NCBI GenBank assembly: GCA_005502915.1
Contig: SCMT01000009.1
Span: 1 to 64,000, forward strand
Origin: Lysobacteraceae bacterium 2PB
Lineage (GTDB): Bacteria > Pseudomonadota > Gammaproteobacteria > Xanthomonadales > Xanthomonadaceae
Direction of reading: 5' to 3'
DNA: 64,000 nucleotides
The notes beneath the pieces were generated by a model. It was not told the DNA's origin, did not search any database, and saw only the letters and a program-made list of their open reading frames with translations. Position numbers and translations under genes: made by a program. Within the stretch, counting starts at the first letter, position 1. The number at the start of each line of letters is the position of its first letter. Positions 44,195 to 53,347 of the stretch are shown piece after piece.

Positions 44195-46716
44195 GTGCCC
44201 CTCGGCTTCGCGCGGTGTGTCGCTGTGGCTGACCACGGATCATCGGGCCACGGATGCTTGGGATACCGCCCCTTCATCTCCTTCCTCACCTCCGGATACG
44301 TGCGCTCCCAGAAGCTGCGCAGGTCCTGGGTGACCTGCAGCGGGCGGCCGCCGGGCGAGAGCAGGTGCAGCGTGACCGGAATGCGCCCGTCGGCGACGCG
44401 CGGCGTATCGGCAAGGCCGAACAGTTCCTGCAGCTTCACCGCGAGGACCGGCGGCACCGGCGCGTCGACGGCATCGTCCCATGCGTATTCGATCCTGCGC
44501 TCCATGCCGGATGGCACGAAGATCCGGGTCGGCGCCAGCGCGTCGATGCGCTGGCGCAGGGCCCAGTCGAAGCGCGATTTCAGCGCCTCGCCGAGTTCGT
44601 CTTCGCCGAGCGCGTCGAGTCGCGTCTTGCCGGCGAATGCGGGTTTCAGCCAGCTGTCGAGCGTGTCGAGCAGCGCGGCATCGGACAGATCGGGCAATCC
44701 GAGATCGGGCATCCACGCGCGCAGGCAGCGCACCCGCGCGCGCCACTGCACCAGCGACTCGCGCCAGGGCAGGGCCTCCAGGCCGAGCGCGCGCACGGCA
44801 TCGGTCAGCGCCTGTGCGGCCTGCGTCGCATCGACCTTCCCGGTCGGGCGTGCATCCAGGACGATGCCGTCGAAGCGCTGCACGCGTTCGGCGACCAGCG
44901 CGCGCTTCGCATCGTCCCAGCGGACTTCGTCGCGATCCGAGAAACGACCGGGGAAATCGCGGCGCAAGCGTGCGTCGTCGACCGGCGCGGCGCGCAGCAG
45001 CTTCGCGTCGCCGCGCGCCTCGTGGCGCAGTTCGCTGACGACCAGCCAGGGCTCGCCGATCAGCGCGCTGTCGTCGAACAGCTGCGCCATGCGGCCGTTG
45101 GCCAGCTGGTAGCGGCGCAGGTCGCTGGCGTGGCGATGCGCGATGCGATCGGGAAAGGCATGCGCGAGCAGGTCGCCGAGCCGATGCGCCGGCGCGCTCT
45201 GCGCAGGCTTCGCGTCGCAGCGCAGGCGGCGGCGCCACTGCGCGGCGGCGGCATCGATGGCCTGCAGCGAGGAGCGCGAGGCTTCGGCCGGCGTGCGTCC
45301 GTTGCGGAAGGCCGCGAGCGCCTGCCAGCGTGCGGCCAGGGCATCGCTGCGCCCGCCGCCGGGCATGGCACGGATGGGGTCGCGGGCTTCGAGCAGCGCG
45401 GCCAGATCGCAGGCGAGCGCGGTTTCGGCATCGTCGCGCGTGGACAGCAGCATCGCGGCGAGGCGCGGGTGCGTGCCGATCGCGAGCATCTTCCGGCCCA
45501 GCGCGGTGATCACGAGGCCGTCGTCCAGCGCGCCGAGCCGGCGCAGCAGGTCGCGGGCGGCAGACAGCGCGCCCAGCGGCGGCGCATCGACGAAGCGCAG
45601 GGAGTCGCTCCCCCAGGCGGCGAGTTCGAGCACCAGCGAGGCGAGTTCCACCTGCGCGATTTCCGGGCGGCGCTGCGGCTCCAGGCGCTGCGATTCGGGC
45701 CAGAGGCGATATGCCCAGCCTTCGGCGACGCGCCCGGCGCGGCCCGCGCGCTGGTCGGCCGAGGCCTGGGCGATGTTCACCACGTCCAGTCGCGAGAAAC
45801 CGCTGTTCGGGTCGTAGCGCGGTTCGCGGGCGAGTCCGCTGTCGATCACCACGCGCACGCCGGGCAGGGTGACGCTGGATTCGGCGACGTTGGTCGCCAG
45901 CACCACGCGGCGACGGCCGTCCTGCGCCGGCTGCAGCACGCGCGACTGCTGCTCGACGGGGAGTTCGCCGTGCAGGGCGAGGATGTCGGTCGATGCCGGT
46001 TCGATCGCATCCGCCAGCAGCGCCTGCACCTTGCCGATCTCGCGCTGTCCCGGCAGGAATACCAGCACATCGCCGGGATGCTCGGCCAGCGCATGGATCA
46101 CCGCGCGCTTCACCTGGTGTTCCATCGCCTCGTCGCGGCGCGCGGGGAAGTGCGCGATCTTCACCGGATAACTGCGGCCGGCGCTGCTCAGTCGCGGCGC
46201 GTCGAGGCACTGCGCGAGCTTCTCGCCGTCCAGCGTCGCCGACATCGCCACGATGCGCAGGTCCTCGCGCAGGCCGGCCTGCACGTCGAGCGCGAGCGCC
46301 AGGCCGAGGTCGCCGGCGAGATGCCGTTCGTGGAATTCGTCGAACAGGATCGCGGCCACGTCCTCCAGCATCGGGTCGTCCTGCAGCATCCGGGTGAGGA
46401 TGCCTTCGGTGACCACTTCGATGCGTGTCTTCGCCGAGATCTTGTTCTCGAAGCGGATGCGGTAGCCGACCGTCTCGCCGACGGTTTCGCCCAGCTGCTT
46501 CGCCATGAATCCGGCAGCGGCGCGCGCGGCGACGCGGCGCGGTTCCAGCATCACGATCCTGCGGTCTCCCCGCCACGGGGCGTGGAGCAGGGCGAGCGGC
46601 ACCTGTGTGGTCTTGCCGGCGCCGGGCGGCGCTTCCAGCACCAGCCGGGGGTGGTCGGCCAGCGACCGGAGGATCTCCGGCAGCAGGTCGGCGATGGGAA
46701 AGGCGTGTTGCGTCAT
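44191..46716 (-). CDS. hrpB: ATP-dependent RNA helicase HrpB
   Basis: 841 residues. DEAH/RHA-type helicase: Walker A APPGAGKTTQVPLAL, DEFHERH (motif II), SATLDG (III), FLPGQREIGK, ATNVAESSVTLPGV and QRAGRAGRVAEGWAYRLW (VI). The HrpB C-terminal domain ends with GGRPLQVTQDLRSFWERTYPEVRKEMKGRYPKHPWPDDP, a diagnostic signature. The cellular role of HrpB is not well defined (RNA metabolism). Confidence 0.97.
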   Translation of the reverse strand: MTQHAFPIADLLPEILRSLADHPRLVLEAPPGAGKTTQVPLALLHAPWRGDRRIVMLEPRRVAARAAAGFMAKQLGETVGETVGYRIRFENKISAKTRIEVVTEGILTRMLQDDPMLEDVAAILFDEFHERHLAGDLGLALALDVQAGLREDLRIVAMSATLDGEKLAQCLDAPRLSSAGRSYPVKIAHFPARRDEAMEHQVKRAVIHALAEHPGDVLVFLPGQREIGKVQALLADAIEPASTDILALHGELPVEQQSRVLQPAQDGRRRVVLATNVAESSVTLPGVRVVIDSGLAREPRYDPNSGFSRLDVVNIAQASADQRAGRAGRVAEGWAYRLWPESQRLEPQRRPEIAQVELASLVLELAAWGSDSLRFVDAPPLGALSAARDLLRRLGALDDGLVITALGRKMLAIGTHPRLAAMLLSTRDDAETALACDLAALLEARDPIRAMPGGGRSDALAARWQALAAFRNGRTPAEASRSSLQAIDAAAAQWRRRLRCDAKPAQSAPAHRLGDLLAHAFPDRIAHRHASDLRRYQLANGRMAQLFDDSALIGEPWLVVSELRHEARGDAKLLRAAPVDDARLRRDFPGRFSDRDEVRWDDAKRALVAERVQRFDGIVLDARPTGKVDATQAAQALTDAVRALGLEALPWRESLVQWRARVRCLRAWMPDLGLPDLSDAALLDTLDSWLKPAFAGKTRLDALGEDELGEALKSRFDWALRQRIDALAPTRIFVPSGMERRIEYAWDDAVDAPVPPVLAVKLQELFGLADTPRVADGRIPVTLHLLSPGGRPLQVTQDLRSFWERTYPEVRKEMKGRYPKHPWPDDPWSATATHRAKPRGT

Positions 46717-46857
46717 CGGAATAGGCTAGCAGCCGGTGCAAGCGGCCCGCCCCGGACCGACCGTCCGTCGGCGGGCCCCGGCATTGGCCGCATGACCGAT
46801 GGCGGCTGTCATGGTGCCGGGCTATCGTGCCGCCTCCATACCGGAGGGAATGTTGTT

Positions 46858-48621
46858 ATGCGGAGCATGCTGTCGAAGTGGTCCCCCGTGGCCTGTGCAT
46901 TGCTGCTGGCGTCAGGCGCAGCTCAGGCCGAGGTCTTCATCAACGAATTCCATTACGACGACGCGACGTCGTCGGGCGATACCGGCGAACGGATCGAGAT
47001 CGTCGCCACTGCCGGCGAAACGCTGAGCAGCTACCGGATCTATCTCTACAACGGTTCCACGCCGTCGGCCGCCGTGACCTACGACAACGACCTCGTGCCG
47101 GCCGGCAGCCTCGTCTCCTGCGGCGGCCAGGTGCGCATCGCCACGCTGAGCTACCCCACCAACGGCATCCAGAACGGTCCCAGCGACGGCATCGCCCTCG
47201 TGAACCCGAGCGGCCAGGTCGTGCAGTTCATCAGCTACGAAGGCCAGATCAAGGCCAGCAACGGCCCGGCCGCCGGCCTTACCAGCACCAACCTGCCGGT
47301 CTCCGAAACCGGTTCCGACCCGGCCGGCCGCTCGCTGCAGCTCGGCGGCACCGGCAGCAGCTACGCGGATTTCACCTGGCGCAGCCCGGCCACCGCCACC
47401 TTCGGTGCCTGCAACAACGGGCAGACGTTCTCGTCGCCGAACCCGCCGCCGACCGTCACCGGCACCACGCCGAGCAACGGCGCGACCAACTTCCCGGCCG
47501 CCGGCAACCTCGGAGCGAGCTTCAGCGAAAGCGTCACCGCCGGTGCCGGTGCCTTCACGCTGTCGTGCGCGAATTCGGGCAACGTCGCGCTGACGTATCC
47601 GTCCAGCGGCACCAGCTTCAGCATCTCCACCAACACCGCGCTGGTCGGCGGCGAAGCCTGCACCTTCACCATCGTCGCCAACGCCATCACCGATGCCGGC
47701 GGCGCGAAGCCGTCCGGTAACACGGTGGTGAACTTCAGCGTCGCGTCCGGCGGCGGTGGCGGCACCGGCTACTACTCGCGCGTCAACACGAGCAGCGCCT
47801 CGCAGCTGCGCTGCTCGCTGCACGCGACGATCCGCGGCCACACCGCGTATCCGTACAGCGGCGGCACCACCAATGCGTGGACGATCCTCGAGATCGCCGA
47901 CGAAGATCCGAACAACAGCGGCCGCATCCTCGACGCCTACCGCAACCGCAGCTTCGCCAAGGTCACCGAGCGCGCGGGCACCGGCAGCGGCATCGTCTAC
48001 AACCGCGAACACACCTGGCCGAATTCGCTGGGCTTCAGTTCCGCCACCGGCAACCTCGGCCTGCCGCATTCGCCCTACACCGACACGCACATGCTGTATC
48101 TCACCGAGTCGGTCTACAACGCCGATCGCGGCAACAAGCCCTACGCCGACTGCACGCTGGCCTCCGGCTGCGCTGAACGCGTCACCGAAGTGAACAACGG
48201 CCAGGGCGGCGGCAGCGGGGTGTATCCGGGCAATTCCAACTGGGTGAAGGGACCGGACGGCAACGGCGGCTCGTTCGAAGTCTGGGGCAAGCGCAAGGGC
48301 GACATGGCGCGCGCGATCATGTACATGGCCATCCGCTACGAAGGCGGCACGCACCCGACCACCGGCCAGTCCGAGCCCGACCTCGAGCTCACCGACAACC
48401 GCAGCCTGATCCAGATCACCTCCAGCTCGCCGGCCTACATGGGCCTGCTGTCCACGCTGGTCGCCTGGCACCAGGCCGATCCGCCGGATGCCGCCGAACG
48501 CGCCCGCAACGAAGTCATCTACAGCTTCCAGGGCAACCGCAACCCGTTCATCGACCATCCGGAGTGGGGCACCAGCGCGCTGTTCACGTCGACGAAGCCG
48601 GCGAGCTGCCAGCTGAATTGA
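46858..48621 (+). CDS. Secreted endonuclease I-family nuclease with N-terminal beta domains
   Basis: 587 residues. A signal peptide (ALLLASGAAQA) is followed by a lamin-tail-like domain (EVFINEFHYDDATSSGDTGE ... residues about 20-185), a bacterial Ig-like SbsA/Big_5 domain (PPTVTGTTPSNGATNFP, about 195-295), a Gly linker and an EndA/NucM domain with the HNH-like ValVal core YNREHTWPNS and LPHSPYTDTHML. It would degrade extracellular DNA and RNA. A strong GGAGGG site precedes the start and a terminator follows the gene. Confidence 0.92.
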   Translation: MRSMLSKWSPVACALLLASGAAQAEVFINEFHYDDATSSGDTGERIEIVATAGETLSSYRIYLYNGSTPSAAVTYDNDLVPAGSLVSCGGQVRIATLSYPTNGIQNGPSDGIALVNPSGQVVQFISYEGQIKASNGPAAGLTSTNLPVSETGSDPAGRSLQLGGTGSSYADFTWRSPATATFGACNNGQTFSSPNPPPTVTGTTPSNGATNFPAAGNLGASFSESVTAGAGAFTLSCANSGNVALTYPSSGTSFSISTNTALVGGEACTFTIVANAITDAGGAKPSGNTVVNFSVASGGGGGTGYYSRVNTSSASQLRCSLHATIRGHTAYPYSGGTTNAWTILEIADEDPNNSGRILDAYRNRSFAKVTERAGTGSGIVYNREHTWPNSLGFSSATGNLGLPHSPYTDTHMLYLTESVYNADRGNKPYADCTLASGCAERVTEVNNGQGGGSGVYPGNSNWVKGPDGNGGSFEVWGKRKGDMARAIMYMAIRYEGGTHPTTGQSEPDLELTDNRSLIQITSSSPAYMGLLSTLVAWHQADPPDAAERARNEVIYSFQGNRNPFIDHPEWGTSALFTSTKPASCQLN

Positions 48622-48650
48622 TGAACGCCTGAGTGTGTGCGATGCGAGAG

Positions 48651-48678
48651 CGCCGGCGGGAAACCGCCGGCGTTTTCG
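48651..48678 (+). terminator. Intrinsic terminator after the nuclease gene
   Basis: A stem CGCCGGCGG / CCGCCGGCG with a short loop is followed by TTTTCG. Confidence 0.88.
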
Positions 48679-48805
48679 TTGGCGCCAGACAGCCACCGTG
48701 CGTGCCATCGAAGATTCCTGCATGCCTGGCGGAAGTGCGATATCGTCAGTGTGCGCATCGTCGCGAGCAAACCATCCAGGCCCCTTTCCATCGCATCGGG
48801 AAGAC

Positions 48806-49252
48806 ATGAAGACTTCCGGCATCCTGCTCCTCCTGTTTCCGCTGCTGGCCCTGGCGGGCGAAGGCACGGTGTCCGACCGTGAACTCTCGCTCGGCGGCGT
48901 CGCCATCGGCGATACCGCCGCCCAGGTCGTATCGCGCCTCGGCGAGCCGAAGCGCAAGGTGGCCGCGCAGGATTTCCTCGATCTTCACTACGAATACGCG
49001 AGCCTGCGGGTCTCGTTCAACGGCGGCATCGTCGCTGGCTTGCAGGCCGACAAGCGCGGCGCCTGCACGCCGAAGGGGCTGTGCCCGGGGGATCGCCTGG
49101 ACAGGATGCGCACGCTGTACGGCGCTCCGCTCGTGGCGGATCGCGAGACCGGTCGTTTCTACGAGTACGTCGGCGGCGATGCCGGCTGCTGGCTGCAGAT
49201 CCGGGCCCGGGGCAAGCGCGTGGCGTCGATCGACGTGGCGTGCCAGCCTTGA
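48806..49252 (+). CDS. Small secreted protein, BamE/SmpA-like fold
   Basis: 148 residues with a signal peptide (ILLLLFPLLALAGEG). ELSLGGVAIGDTAAQVVSRLGEPKRK resembles the N-terminal part of BamE/SmpA-like domains (a 'G-x-s..ev...lG.P' pattern), and a second related half (LCPGDRLDRMRTLYGAPL) suggests a tandem arrangement. Two or three Cys may form a disulfide. Function is unknown. Confidence 0.78.
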   Translation: MKTSGILLLLFPLLALAGEGTVSDRELSLGGVAIGDTAAQVVSRLGEPKRKVAAQDFLDLHYEYASLRVSFNGGIVAGLQADKRGACTPKGLCPGDRLDRMRTLYGAPLVADRETGRFYEYVGGDAGCWLQIRARGKRVASIDVACQP

Positions 49253-49358
49253 GCTTCCCGCGCGTCGTCCCAAGCCAGGGGGCAGTGCCCATGGCCGGCG
49301 TTCGTCATGCGCACGGCGCCACGCAAGCCATGAGCACGGACCCCATGAGGACATCGCG

Positions 49359-49562
49359 ATGAAATGCAGCCGATGCGGGACAGAGGCGGAGACGGCGGGA
49401 TCGCTGGCCTGGTACGCGGTGCCCTGGTTTCTTCTGTTCGGAGTTCTGCCGCAGGTACGCGACCTGTGCCGCGATTGTGCCGGCGGGCAGAATTTCCTTG
49501 CGCTGCTGGCGACCGTCGCGGTGCTGGTGGTGGCGTTCGTCGTCGCGGTGATCGTGCTCTGA
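49359..49562 (+). CDS. Small membrane protein with zinc-ribbon N-terminus
   Basis: 67 residues from the ATG at 49359 (AGGA upstream). CSRCG near the start and CRDCAGG after a hydrophobic segment provide two CXXC pairs; a C-terminal membrane helix (FLALLATVAVLVVAFVVAVIVL) follows. No family is recognised. Confidence 0.72.
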   Translation: MKCSRCGTEAETAGSLAWYAVPWFLLFGVLPQVRDLCRDCAGGQNFLALLATVAVLVVAFVVAVIVL

Positions 49563-49574
49563 GGCACGCCCACC

Positions 49575-50729
49575 TCATCTGCGTGGTGCGAGATCCACGC
49601 GGACCGGTCGCGATGCCTGCAGCTTCGCCGCAGTCGGGTTCGCTGGCAGGACAGGTGCCAGACGCCGGCCGCCGGCCGAGGTCACGGCGTTGACCATCGC
49701 GCGGATGTCCTCGATGTCGTCGACCACGCGCGTGTTGAGGTCGTCGACGAGGAACACGCCGGCGATGCCGTTGACGCGATCGACCCAGGGCGTGAAGCCG
49801 AACGCACCGGGGCTGGAGACGATCAGCGGCGAGCTCGGGTCGATCCACTGCCCGAGGCCGTAGCCGTAACCGGTGCTGGTGGGCGGTCGCGACACGTCGA
49901 CGGTGCCGACGGTGTAGTCGCGCGCCATCGCCTCGATCGTGGCCTGCGACAGGAACCTGTGCGACGGCCGGCACGGCAGCAGCAGGGTGTTGTCGAGGCA
50001 GCCATTGGCCAGCACCATGTCGACGACCTTGCCGTAATCCTCCAGCGTGCTGCGCACCCCGCCGGCGATGCGCGGGTTCGTGTTGCGCACGTAGCCCGGC
50101 GCGGTCGACGACGTGGCGAAATCGGTGGCGTCCAGGCCCAGCGGCACGACCATCTCGTCGATGAAGAGGTCGTCCCACGACCTGCCCGTGGCCAGTTCGG
50201 CCATGCGCCCGGCGACCTGCATCGAATTGCCGCCGTAGGAAAACACCTTTCCCGGTTCGCCGATCATCGTCGACTGCTGCAGGATGCGGTTCGCGCAGGT
50301 GGCGAGGGTGAACAGCGGGTTCGACATGCAGCTGTCGTCGCCGCCGGGCAGGCCGCTGGTGTGCGAGAACAGCTGTTCGAGGGTGATCGATCGCTTGGCC
50401 GGTTCCACGGTCGGGAAATACTGGCCGACCGTGTCGGTCCAGCGCATCTGGCCCTTCTCGACCAGCCGCGCCAGGGTCAGCGCCGACAGCCACTTGCTGG
50501 CCGAGGCGATGCGCACCCGGGTGCCCAGCGTGTACTGGCCGAAGGCCTGCCGGTAGACCACGTTACCGGCCTTGTTGACCCGCAGCGAGGCGCCGTCGAG
50601 CGCATAGGCCTGCACGAAGGACTGCATCTCCGCCGTGACCGGCGAGAAGTCGTAGCGGGGTACGGCCTGGGCGACGGCCGCGCCGAGCAGGGCGGTGAGT
50701 CCGAAGGAGGCGACGAGGATGCGCAGCAT
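49575..50729 (-). CDS. Secreted serine hydrolase, beta-lactamase class C/AmpH-like
   Basis: 384 residues with a signal peptide (to about AQA22). SXXK motif SASKWLS with catalytic Ser, the Tyr-motif region PGKVFSYGGNS, and FGFTPWVDRVNGIAGVFLVDD toward the C-terminus are those of the beta-lactamase/D-alanyl carboxypeptidase family. Esterase or peptidase activity is as likely as beta-lactam hydrolysis. Confidence 0.88.
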   Translation of the reverse strand: MLRILVASFGLTALLGAAVAQAVPRYDFSPVTAEMQSFVQAYALDGASLRVNKAGNVVYRQAFGQYTLGTRVRIASASKWLSALTLARLVEKGQMRWTDTVGQYFPTVEPAKRSITLEQLFSHTSGLPGGDDSCMSNPLFTLATCANRILQQSTMIGEPGKVFSYGGNSMQVAGRMAELATGRSWDDLFIDEMVVPLGLDATDFATSSTAPGYVRNTNPRIAGGVRSTLEDYGKVVDMVLANGCLDNTLLLPCRPSHRFLSQATIEAMARDYTVGTVDVSRPPTSTGYGYGLGQWIDPSSPLIVSSPGAFGFTPWVDRVNGIAGVFLVDDLNTRVVDDIEDIRAMVNAVTSAGGRRLAPVLPANPTAAKLQASRPVRVDLAPRR

Positions 50730-50872
50730 GGCGGGTGATCCGTGGGGGCTACGGATGTGAACGCTGCGGGAGGCGGCCCGTTGACGCCGGATGCGGGGAA
50801 AATCTGGCAGGACCGCTTCGAAGATTCCATCGGCGGCTATGATCTGGCATCACGAAGTCGATTGGAGTCCGG

Positions 50873-51259
50873 ATGTCACTGCGCAGGTTGCCCACGCGAA
50901 GCGAGCGCGCGGTTCTGGCGGGCATCCTCGCTGCCATTGCCTTGACGAGCGGGTGGTTCGCCGTGTCGTTTCTCGTAGTCGAACCGCACAATCCCATGGC
51001 CGGTGGCTTCCTTGCGCTGTTTGCATTGTGTTTCATCCTGATGGCGAGGCAGGTTTTCTTCGGAAATGCGCGCATCCCGTCGCGGCGTGCACGCCATATG
51101 GCCGGCCTGGTCATGATCGTATCGGGTGCGACCATCTTCGTTCTGTTCTGTGTGGATGTCGTCCTGCACGGTATCGGGCAGGCAAACCGGGCGGTCGTCG
51201 TCATGCCGATCATGCTCGTCATCCTGGGCTTACGTGAGTTGCGTGATCGGCGCCGTTGA
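50873..51259 (+). CDS. Four-helix membrane protein, unknown function
   Basis: 128 residues with four hydrophobic segments: AVLAGILAAIALTSGWFAVSFLVV, GGFLALFALCFILMARQVFF, MAGLVMIVSGATIFVLFCVDVVL and VVVMPIMLVILGLREL. The ends are basic. No family is recognised. Base composition is lower in GC than neighbouring genes. Confidence 0.7.
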   Translation: MSLRRLPTRSERAVLAGILAAIALTSGWFAVSFLVVEPHNPMAGGFLALFALCFILMARQVFFGNARIPSRRARHMAGLVMIVSGATIFVLFCVDVVLHGIGQANRAVVVMPIMLVILGLRELRDRRR

Positions 51260-51295
51260 AGCAGGCATCGATCTGCTGTGGGTTAAAATGCGCGA

Positions 51296-52102
51296 ATGAA
51301 TCTCATCGACATCGGCGCCAACCTGACCCACGACAGCTTCGACCACGATCGCGAGGCGGTGCTGCAGCGCGCCCGTGCGGCGGGCGTGGGGCGGATGATC
51401 GTCACCGGCGCCTGCCGCGCGCACTCGCCGCGTGCGCTGATCCTGGCGCAGACGTATCCGGGCGAACTGTTCGCCACTGCAGGCGTGCATCCGCACCACG
51501 CGATCGAATACACCGACGAATGCGACGCCGAGATGCGCGCGCTGCAGGCGCATCCGGAAGTGGTCGCGGTCGGCGAATGCGGGCTCGACTACAACCGCGA
51601 CTTCTCGCCGCGCCCGGCGCAGCGCAAGGCCTTCGAGCGCCAGCTGCAGATCGGTGCCGACACCGGCAAGCCCTTGTTCCTGCACCAGCGCGATGCGCAC
51701 GAGGACTTCATGGCGATGATGAAGAACTTCGACGGCCGGCTCGGCCCGGCGGTGGTGCACTGCTTCACCGGCACGCGCGAGGAGCTGTTCGCGTATCTCG
51801 ACCAGGACTGGCACATCGGCATCACCGGCTGGCTGTGCGACGAGCGCCGCGGCACGCACCTGCGCGCGCTGGTGAAGCACATCCCGGCGAACCGGCTGAT
51901 GATCGAGACCGATGCGCCGTACCTGCTGCCGCGCACCGTGCGCCCGCAGCCCTCGCATCGCCGCAACGAGCCGATGTACCTCGCGCACATCGTCGAGGAG
52001 CTGGCCCGGGATCGCGGCGAAAGCGTCCAGGCGGTGGTTGCGTCGACCACCGCCACGGCGACCGCGTTCTTCCGCCTGCCCGGTGCGCCGGCGGCGAGCT
52101 GA
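51296..52102 (+). CDS. tatD: TatD-family metal-dependent hydrolase/DNase
   Basis: 268 residues. MNLIDIGANLTHDSF at the start, AGVHPHH, VAVGECGLDYNRDFSPR, LHQRDAH, HCFTG and IETDAPYLLPR carry the metal ligands of the TatD amidohydrolase fold. These are 3'-exonucleases or deoxyribonucleases. It is not linked to tatABC here, as in many genomes. Confidence 0.95.
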   Translation: MNLIDIGANLTHDSFDHDREAVLQRARAAGVGRMIVTGACRAHSPRALILAQTYPGELFATAGVHPHHAIEYTDECDAEMRALQAHPEVVAVGECGLDYNRDFSPRPAQRKAFERQLQIGADTGKPLFLHQRDAHEDFMAMMKNFDGRLGPAVVHCFTGTREELFAYLDQDWHIGITGWLCDERRGTHLRALVKHIPANRLMIETDAPYLLPRTVRPQPSHRRNEPMYLAHIVEELARDRGESVQAVVASTTATATAFFRLPGAPAAS

Positions 52103-52192
52103 ACCGCCTCCCGTCCCTGCCTTCCGGCAGGGACGAAATTACTGAACCCATCGGTACACTGCGCGTCCCGAAGTCCCTCCGGAGCCCGTGCA

Positions 52193-53347
52193 ATGCCGGT
52201 GCCGTCGCGTCCCCTCCCTGTGTCCGTCCCGGTCGTGCGCCTGCCCCCGCTGGTGCTGGTCGCTGCGCTACTGCTCGCCGGCTGTTCGGACGGCGCGCCC
52301 GAGGCATCGCAGGCCGCCGCAGCGTCGTCGGCGATGGCGGTGACCACCGCGCCGGTGGAGATGCGCGAGCTCGCCCGCAGCGTGCTGGTGTCCGGTGCGG
52401 TCGCGCCGGTCGAGGAGATGCAGCTGGGGGTGGAAGTCAGCGGCCTGCGCGTGACCGAGCTGCTGGTCGATGTCGGCCAGCCGGTGCGTCGCGGCCAGGT
52501 GCTGCTCCGCCTCGACAGCCGCGTGCTCGACAGCGAGCTGCAGCAGGCCGAGGCCGCGTTGCGCGAGGCCGAAGCCGGGGCCGCACTGGCGCGCGCGAAC
52601 CTAGCGCGCGGCGAGAACCTCGCCCGCGAGCGTTACATCAGCGCCGGCCAGCTCGACGAACTGCGCGCGGCCCGCACCCAGGGCGAGGCCCGCGTCGGCA
52701 CCGCCCGCGCCGCGCGTGATGCCGCCGCGCTGCGCCGCAGCTTCGCGGAACTGCGCGCACCGGCCGACGGCATCGTCTCGAAGCGGCTGGTGCAGCCCGG
52801 CCAGGTGGTTGCGGCCGGCGGCGAACTGCTGCGCCTGATCCGCGACGGCCGCCTGGAATGGCGCGCCGAGCTGCCGGTGGCGCAGCTGCCGGCCGTGAAG
52901 CCCGGCGATCGCATCGCACTGCGCGGCACTGCGGGCACCGTCATCGAAGGACGCGTGCGCGCGGTCAGCCCGGGCGTCGACGCCGCCACCCGCACCGGCA
53001 CGGTCTATGCCGACCTGCCCGACCCGAAAGGGCTCGCCGCAGGCGCCTATCTCGAAGGCCGCATCGACACGGGCCGCGCGCGCGTCGCCACGGTGCCCGC
53101 GGCTGCGGTGGTCCTGCGCGACGGCTTCGCCACCCTGTACACGATCGCGACGAAGGCAGGCGCGACCGTCGCCGAGGCACGACGCGTGCGCACTGGTGCG
53201 CGCGAGGGCGGGCACCTCGAACTGCTCGATGGACCGAAGCCCGGGCAACAGGTGGTGGTGAAGGGCGCCGGTTTCCTCGCCGATGGCGATGCCGTGCGCG
53301 TGGTCCCGGCAACGCAAGCCGCACCGGCGGCGGGCGTCGCGCGATGA
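52193..53347 (+). CDS. RND efflux periplasmic adaptor (lipoprotein)
   Basis: 384 residues. The signal ends LLLAGCSDG, a lipobox. The membrane fusion protein layout is complete: lipoyl half (MQLGVEVSGLRVTELLVDVGQPVRRGQVLLRLD), alpha-hairpin (residues about 105-170), second lipoyl half (LRAPADGIVSKRLVQPGQVV) and beta-barrel. It is followed by the pump gene with a 4-bp overlap. No outer-membrane factor gene is adjacent. Confidence 0.93.
   Translation: MPVPSRPLPVSVPVVRLPPLVLVAALLLAGCSDGAPEASQAAAASSAMAVTTAPVEMRELARSVLVSGAVAPVEEMQLGVEVSGLRVTELLVDVGQPVRRGQVLLRLDSRVLDSELQQAEAALREAEAGAALARANLARGENLARERYISAGQLDELRAARTQGEARVGTARAARDAAALRRSFAELRAPADGIVSKRLVQPGQVVAAGGELLRLIRDGRLEWRAELPVAQLPAVKPGDRIALRGTAGTVIEGRVRAVSPGVDAATRTGTVYADLPDPKGLAAGAYLEGRIDTGRARVATVPAAAVVLRDGFATLYTIATKAGATVAEARRVRTGAREGGHLELLDGPKPGQQVVVKGAGFLADGDAVRVVPATQAAPAAGVAR

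Noticed and set aside
44254-46857. Plus-strand coding extension upstream of the nuclease
   Set aside because: The frame is open because it lies antisense to hrpB. The nuclease has a clear signal peptide and ribosome binding site at 46858.
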